Shown one piece after another: positions 13,181 through 17,440 of a DNA stretch of 17,440 bases. How positions within the stretch are numbered: position 1 is the first letter of the stretch; each line of letters opens with the position of its first letter. Under the pieces are notes generated by a model that had not been told where the DNA came from, searched no databases, and saw only the letters and a list, made by a program, of their open reading frames with translations. This stretch comes from Pseudomonadota bacterium (GTDB lineage: Bacteria; Desulfobacterota; Anaeroferrophillalia; Anaeroferrophillales; Anaeroferrophillaceae), in assembly GCA_011042595.1 (NCBI GenBank), contig DQWO01000171.1, forward strand, positions 1-17,440. The letters are read 5' to 3'. Both the position numbers and the translations under genes were made by a program.

Positions 13181-13552
13181 ATGCCCACATTGAATCAGTT
13201 GGTCCGAAAAGGTCGGGAAAAGATAAAAAAGAAGACCAAGGCAACGGCCTTGAAAGCATCTCCGCAGAAGCGGGGGGTTTGTGTCAGAGTGTATACCACT
13301 ACGCCGAAAAAGCCCAACTCCGCCTTGCGGAAAGTGGCCAGGGTGCGGTTGACAAATGGTTTTGAGGTGACTTCCTATATCCCCGGTGAAGGTCATAATC
13401 TGCAGGAGCATTCAGTGGTGATGATCAGGGGCGGGCGGGTCAAGGACTTGCCTGGGGTTCGCTACCATGTTATCCGGGGAACCCTGGACAGTGTTGGCGT
13501 ACAGGACCGCCGCCAGAGCCGGTCAAAATATGGAACTAAACGTCCCAAATAA
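13181..13552 (+). CDS. rpsL: 30S ribosomal protein S12
   Basis: Decoding-centre protein of the small subunit. All landmarks are present: [24 protein letters not shown] without gaps, [19 protein letters not shown] and GGRVKDLPG. Lys43 and Lys88 (counting Met), the classical streptomycin-resistance positions, are the unmutated residues, and Asp89, the RimO methylthiolation target, is present. The length of 123 aa is normal. GGAG lies about 8 nt before the ATG; a nearer ATG at 13171 is in a different frame. First gene of the str operon; rpsG follows after 52 bp. Confidence 0.98.
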   Translation: MPTLNQLVRKGREKIKKKTKATALKASPQKRGVCVRVYTTTPKKPNSALRKVARVRLTNGFEVTSYIPGEGHNLQEHSVVMIRGGRVKDLPGVRYHVIRGTLDSVGVQDRRQSRSKYGTKRPK

Positions 13553-13604
13553 GTATCGTGAATTATGCATGCCCAGTGTGGGTATTTTGATTGAGGTGTA
13601 AAAG

Positions 13605-14075
13605 ATGTCCCGAAGGCGAGATATTCCCAAAAGAGAAATTATTCCTGATCCCAAATATCGTGACGTGCTGGTGGCCAAATTTGTCAATCGCTTGATGCTG
13701 GATGGTAAAAAAAGCGTGGCTCAGAACATGTTTTATCAGGCCCTTGATATAATCGGAGAACGCAGCAAGGATGAGCCTTTCGGGGTATTCAAGAAAGCGG
13801 TGGAGAATGTAAAGCCGCTGCTGGAAGTGAAATCACGCCGGGTCGGTGGGGCGACGTATCAGGTTCCGGTTGAGGTGCGGCCGGAACGTAAGGTTGCCTT
13901 GGCCATTCGCTGGCTGATTGGCTATGCTCGCTCCCGGGGCGAGAAAAGTATGGAACAGAAACTGGCGGCTGAGTTCATGGATGCGGCCAATAACCGGGGG
14001 GCCGCGGTCAAGAAGCGGGAAGATACCCATAAAATGGCTGAAGCCAATAAAGCTTTTGCCCATTACCGTTGGTAG
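13605..14075 (+). CDS. rpsG: 30S ribosomal protein S7
   Basis: Primary 16S rRNA-binding protein that nucleates the 30S head. The 156-aa sequence begins [10 protein letters not shown] and contains [16 protein letters not shown], the [20 protein letters not shown] region that contacts rRNA, and the C-terminal helix ending in [15 protein letters not shown], all standard for the bacterial protein. GAGGTG is placed about 7 nt before the ATG. It is the middle gene between rpsL and fusA, with only 18 bp to the fusA start. In E. coli S7 represses this operon by binding the rpsL-rpsG spacer; the 52-bp gap here shows no obvious copy of that structure. Confidence 0.98.
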   Translation: MSRRRDIPKREIIPDPKYRDVLVAKFVNRLMLDGKKSVAQNMFYQALDIIGERSKDEPFGVFKKAVENVKPLLEVKSRRVGGATYQVPVEVRPERKVALAIRWLIGYARSRGEKSMEQKLAAEFMDAANNRGAAVKKREDTHKMAEANKAFAHYRW

Positions 14076-14093
14076 GAGAGGCAGTGGACCGTC

Positions 14094-16172
14094 GTGGCTC
14101 GTCAATATCTTCTGGAGCAGCAGCGCAATATCGGCATCATGGCCCATATCGATGCCGGCAAAACCACGACCACCGAACGGATACTGTACTATACCGGCAT
14201 TTCTCATAAAATCGGCGAAGTCCATGATGGTACGGCGACCATGGACTGGATGGAGCAGGAACAGGAACGGGGGATTACCATTACCTCGGCAGCGACCACC
14301 TGCTTTTGGCGCGATCACCGAATCAATATTATCGATACTCCTGGTCATGTTGATTTTACCATAGAAGTTGAGCGATCCTTGCGGGTGCTTGATGGCGCCA
14401 TAGCAGTTTTTTGCTCGGTTGGGGGAGTTGAGCCCCAGTCAGAAACCGTCTGGCGCCAGGCAGATAAATATCAGGTGCCGCGGATTGCGTTTATTAATAA
14501 AATGGATCGTGTCGGGGCCGACTTTGGTCGGGGTATTACCATGATGCGTGACCGCCTGGGAGCCAATCCGCTTCCGGTACAGCTGCCCATCGGGGTGGAA
14601 GAGCGGTTCGTCGGGGTAATAGACCTGATTGAAGAAAAAGCCATCTATTACGATCCGGGCTCTTTGGGAGTAGAATACGAAATTCGGGAAATTCCTGCTG
14701 ACCTGCGGGAACAGGTTGATGAATATCGGGAATCCATGGGTGAAATTCTGGCTGATCTCGATGATGATTTTGCCTCCCGCTACCTGGAAGGAGAGGAAAT
14801 TTCTCCGGCAGAGATGAGGCAGCTTATCAGGCGGTTGACTCTGGCCATTAAACTGACTCCGGTTTTGTGTGGTTCAGCCTTCAAGAATAAGGGGGTGCAG
14901 CCGTTGCTTGACGCGATTATTGATTATCTGCCATCTCCTCTAAATGTGGAAGCCATGACGGGCATGGACCCGGTCAGTGGCCGAGAAGTGAAGCGGCCGG
15001 CGGATGACAGTGCTCCGTTTGCCGCCTTGGTATTCAAAATCTTTACGGATCCTTTTGTCGGCCAGCTGGCCTTCCTGCGGGTTTATTCCGGGGTGCTTTC
15101 TTCGGGGATGAGCGTTTTGAATTCCACCCGTTCCCGCAAGGAGCGGATCGGGCGACTGCTCAAGATGCATGCCAATAAGCGGGAAGATGTGAAAGAGGTT
15201 TATTCCGGCGATATTGTGGCGGCCATTGGTTTGAAAAGATCAAGCACCGGCGATACCCTCTGTGATGAAAAGAGGCCGGTGATCCTGGAGGCCATGGAGT
15301 TTCCTGAACCGGTGATTTCCATTGCCATTGAGCCGAAGAGTAAAACCGACCAGGATAAACTTGGGGTGGCGCTGGGTAAACTGGCAGCTGAAGATCCTTC
15401 CTTCAAGGTCCGAACCGATGAGGATACCGGGCAGACGATTATTTCCGGAATGGGTGAGTTGCACTTGGAAATTATTGTCGACCGTTTGCGGCGTGAGTTC
15501 AAGGTTGATGCCAATGTTGGTAAACCGCAGGTCGCCTACCGGGAAGCAATTAGCAGCGCCGTCAGGAGTGAAGGACGATTTGTCAGACAGTCCGGAGGGC
15601 GGGGGCAATATGGTCATGTATGGCTTCGGCTGGAGCCACTGCCTCCCGGTGAAGGTTTTGTTTTTGAAGATAAAGTGGTCGGCGGAGTGGTTCCCAGAGA
15701 GTATATCCCGGCAGTGAAAAACGGGGTTCAGGAGGCCATGAAGACCGGAGTGCTGGCCGGTTATCCGGTGGTGGATGTGAAGGTCGCTCTGGTAGATGGT
15801 TCACACCACGATGTTGATTCATCTGAGATGGCGTTCAAAATTGCTGGTTCAATGGGTTTTAAAGCCGGATGTCGCCAGGCGAAGCCGGTAATTCTGGAGC
15901 CGATCATGGAAGTTGAAGTGGTAACTCCGGAAGAATTTCTTGGTGATATAATGGGAGACCTTAATTCCCGCCGCAGTCGGATTCTGGGGATTGAAGCTCG
16001 CGGCAGAGCCCAGGTTGTCAGTGCGCAGGTTCCATTAGGGGAGATGTTTGGTTATTCGACGGACCTGCGGTCCAAGAGCCAGGGAAGGGCAACCTACAGC
16101 ATGCAGTTTTCCTGCTATGAACCGGTTCCCAAAACAATTAGTGAAGAGATTATCGGGCACAGCAGCCCATGA
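14094..16172 (+). CDS. fusA: Translation elongation factor G
   Basis: GTPase that translocates tRNA and mRNA on the ribosome and takes part in recycling. The 692-aa sequence has G1 AHIDAGKT (17-24), G2 RGITIT (59-64), G3 DTPGH (81-85), G4 NKMD (135-138) and the G5-region [10 protein letters not shown], then domains II-V including GMGELHLEI and the domain IV stretches [10 protein letters not shown] and [12 protein letters not shown]. It starts with GTG; GGAGAGG overlaps the rpsG stop and is about 12 nt away, a rather long spacing. A GTG at 14084 is out of frame. Its position in the rpsL-rpsG-fusA-tuf order supports canonical EF-G rather than a specialised paralogue. Confidence 0.97.
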   Translation: MARQYLLEQQRNIGIMAHIDAGKTTTTERILYYTGISHKIGEVHDGTATMDWMEQEQERGITITSAATTCFWRDHRINIIDTPGHVDFTIEVERSLRVLDGAIAVFCSVGGVEPQSETVWRQADKYQVPRIAFINKMDRVGADFGRGITMMRDRLGANPLPVQLPIGVEERFVGVIDLIEEKAIYYDPGSLGVEYEIREIPADLREQVDEYRESMGEILADLDDDFASRYLEGEEISPAEMRQLIRRLTLAIKLTPVLCGSAFKNKGVQPLLDAIIDYLPSPLNVEAMTGMDPVSGREVKRPADDSAPFAALVFKIFTDPFVGQLAFLRVYSGVLSSGMSVLNSTRSRKERIGRLLKMHANKREDVKEVYSGDIVAAIGLKRSSTGDTLCDEKRPVILEAMEFPEPVISIAIEPKSKTDQDKLGVALGKLAAEDPSFKVRTDEDTGQTIISGMGELHLEIIVDRLRREFKVDANVGKPQVAYREAISSAVRSEGRFVRQSGGRGQYGHVWLRLEPLPPGEGFVFEDKVVGGVVPREYIPAVKNGVQEAMKTGVLAGYPVVDVKVALVDGSHHDVDSSEMAFKIAGSMGFKAGCRQAKPVILEPIMEVEVVTPEEFLGDIMGDLNSRRSRILGIEARGRAQVVSAQVPLGEMFGYSTDLRSKSQGRATYSMQFSCYEPVPKTISEEIIGHSSP

Positions 16173-16243
16173 ACATAATAGTTGGTTGTTTCCTGCATTG
16201 CGTGGAGACAGTATAGAAAAGCGATACTCAAGGAGAGCGAGCG

Positions 16244-17440
16244 ATGGCTAAAGCGAAGTATGAGCGGACGAAGCCGCACGTAAACATTGGTACCATAGGC
16301 CATGTTGATCATGGCAAGACAACCTTGACAGCAGCGATCACCAAGGTACTGGCGCTGAAAGGCCAGGCGGAGTATACGGCCTTTGATGAGATTGACAAGG
16401 CGCCGGAAGAGCGTGAGCGTGGGATTACCATAGCCACGGCCCATGTAGAGTATGAGACGGATAACCGTCACTATGCCCATGTGGACTGTCCGGGTCACGC
16501 GGACTATGTGAAGAACATGATTACCGGAGCGGCGCAGATGGACGGAGCCATTCTGGTTGTGAGCGCGGCTGACGGACCCATGCCGCAGACCAGGGAGCAC
16601 ATTCTTCTGGCCCGTCAGGTTGGAGTTCCTTATATTGTTGTCTATCTGAATAAGTGTGACATGGTGGATGATGACGAGCTTCTGGAGCTGGTGGAGATGG
16701 AAGTTCGGGAGCTGTTGAGCCAGTATGATTTTCCCGGTGACGATGTGCCGGTCATAATGGGCAGCGCTCTGAAAGCCCTGGAGAGTGACGGTCCTGGTGA
16801 CTGCGAGGAATGGAAGAGTATCGTTGAGCTGATGGATGCCGTTGACAGCTATATTCCCATTCCGGAGCGTGACATAGATAAACCCTTCCTGATGCCGGTT
16901 GAGGATGTATTCAGTATATCCGGTCGTGGGACGGTAGCCACCGGTCGGGTTGAGCGTGGAATAATCAAGGTTGGTGAAGAAGTGGAGATCGTCGGAATCC
17001 GTGAGACGGACAAGACGGTGGTAACCGGGGTTGAGATGTTCCGGAAGCTTCTGGACCAGGGGCAGGCTGGTGATAATGTTGGCTTGCTGCTGCGGGGCAA
17101 GAAGCGGGATGAGATTGTCCGTGGTCAGGTTATCGCCGCCCCGAAGAGCATTACCCCGCATACGAAGTTCAATGCCGAGGTTTATATTCTGACCAAGGAG
17201 GAAGGTGGTCGTCATACGCCATTTTTCAATGGCTACCGGCCGCAGTTTTATTTTCGGACTACGGATGTAACCGGAACGGTGGATCTTCCAGAGGGTGTGG
17301 AAATGGTAATGCCCGGAGATAATGTGACCATAGTGGGCAACCTGATCACTCCTATCGCCATGGAAGAAGGTTTGCGTTTTGCGATTCGTGAAGGTGGCCG
17401 GACGGTTGGTGCCGGGGTCGTCAGCGAAGTTATTGAATAA
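16244..17440 (+). CDS. tuf: Translation elongation factor Tu
   Basis: GTPase delivering aminoacyl-tRNA to the ribosome. The 398-aa sequence is complete and the TAA is the last codon of the window. G1 GHVDHGKT (19-26), G2 RGITIA (59-64), G3 DCPGH (81-85, with the catalytic His85) and G4 NKCD (136-139) are intact, as are [17 protein letters not shown] at the start of domain II and [15 protein letters not shown] at the C-terminus. AAGGAG lies about 8 nt before the ATG. It follows fusA after 71 bp, which include a small 5-bp hairpin (16210-16228). Many proteobacteria carry a second tuf elsewhere; whether this genome does is not visible. Confidence 0.98.
   Translation: MAKAKYERTKPHVNIGTIGHVDHGKTTLTAAITKVLALKGQAEYTAFDEIDKAPEERERGITIATAHVEYETDNRHYAHVDCPGHADYVKNMITGAAQMDGAILVVSAADGPMPQTREHILLARQVGVPYIVVYLNKCDMVDDDELLELVEMEVRELLSQYDFPGDDVPVIMGSALKALESDGPGDCEEWKSIVELMDAVDSYIPIPERDIDKPFLMPVEDVFSISGRGTVATGRVERGIIKVGEEVEIVGIRETDKTVVTGVEMFRKLLDQGQAGDNVGLLLRGKKRDEIVRGQVIAAPKSITPHTKFNAEVYILTKEEGGRHTPFFNGYRPQFYFRTTDVTGTVDLPEGVEMVMPGDNVTIVGNLITPIAMEEGLRFAIREGGRTVGAGVVSEVIE

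Noticed and set aside
14084..14086. Alternative GTG start for fusA with better spacing to GGAGAGG
   Set aside because: Out of frame with EF-G; the in-frame GTG at 14094 gives the normal [15 protein letters not shown] start.
13833..14348. 171-codon minus-strand frame
   Set aside because: Antisense to rpsG and fusA, both unambiguous.
16115..17215. 366-codon open frame on the minus strand
   Set aside because: It lies antisense to the end of fusA and most of tuf. Long antisense frames are a known by-product of tuf codon usage; it has no family motifs and no ribosome binding site.

Overview
This is a 17.4 kb stretch of a Gram-negative bacterial chromosome of moderate GC content. The type IV pilus cluster pilB-pilT-pilC-pilS preceded by aroE, the DUF4212/VC_2705-type sodium:solute symporter pair, and a standard str operon together suggest a deltaproteobacterial (Desulfobacterota/Desulfuromonadota-like) lineage. 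That placement is inferred from gene content and order, not from a search.

Layout. (1) 63-7588, minus strand, read right to left: aroE (shikimate dehydrogenase), pilB (pilus extension ATPase), a small four-helix-bundle (S23/IVP-type) gene, pilT (retraction ATPase), pilC (inner-membrane platform) and pilS (pilus sensor kinase). pilR and pilA would be expected just left of base 1. (2) 7589-11443, plus strand, divergent from aroE: a DUF4212 small membrane subunit and an SSS-family symporter (probably for a short-chain organic acid such as acetate) closed by a clear terminator, then a DUF294 nucleotidyltransferase-like protein. (3) 11586-12950: a stand-alone two-CBS-domain protein on the minus strand, convergent with the DUF294 gene across a bidirectional terminator and divergent from a membrane-anchored TPR protein. 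(4) 12951-17440, plus strand: a structured 230-nt leader, then rpsL, rpsG, fusA and tuf; tuf ends exactly at the last base.

How the genes work together. PilB and PilT drive extension and retraction of the pilus through PilC, and PilS would signal to PilR to control pilin expression. The symporter pair and the DUF294 and CBS proteins look like a transport plus signalling module; the usual cNMP/CBS-NTase fusion appears split into two genes here. The str genes are housekeeping.

I see no clear new defence or mobile system. The less ordinary material is intergenic: eight short arrays with a 7-nt period (flavours GCTGANN, CTAANNN, TTAGNNN), several running through or beside stop codons and supplying stops in all three frames; a 129-bp nested palindromic REP/MITE-like element with a second partial copy at base 1; a repeat forming the start of pilS; and a rpsL leader with nested hairpins and a duplicated motif.
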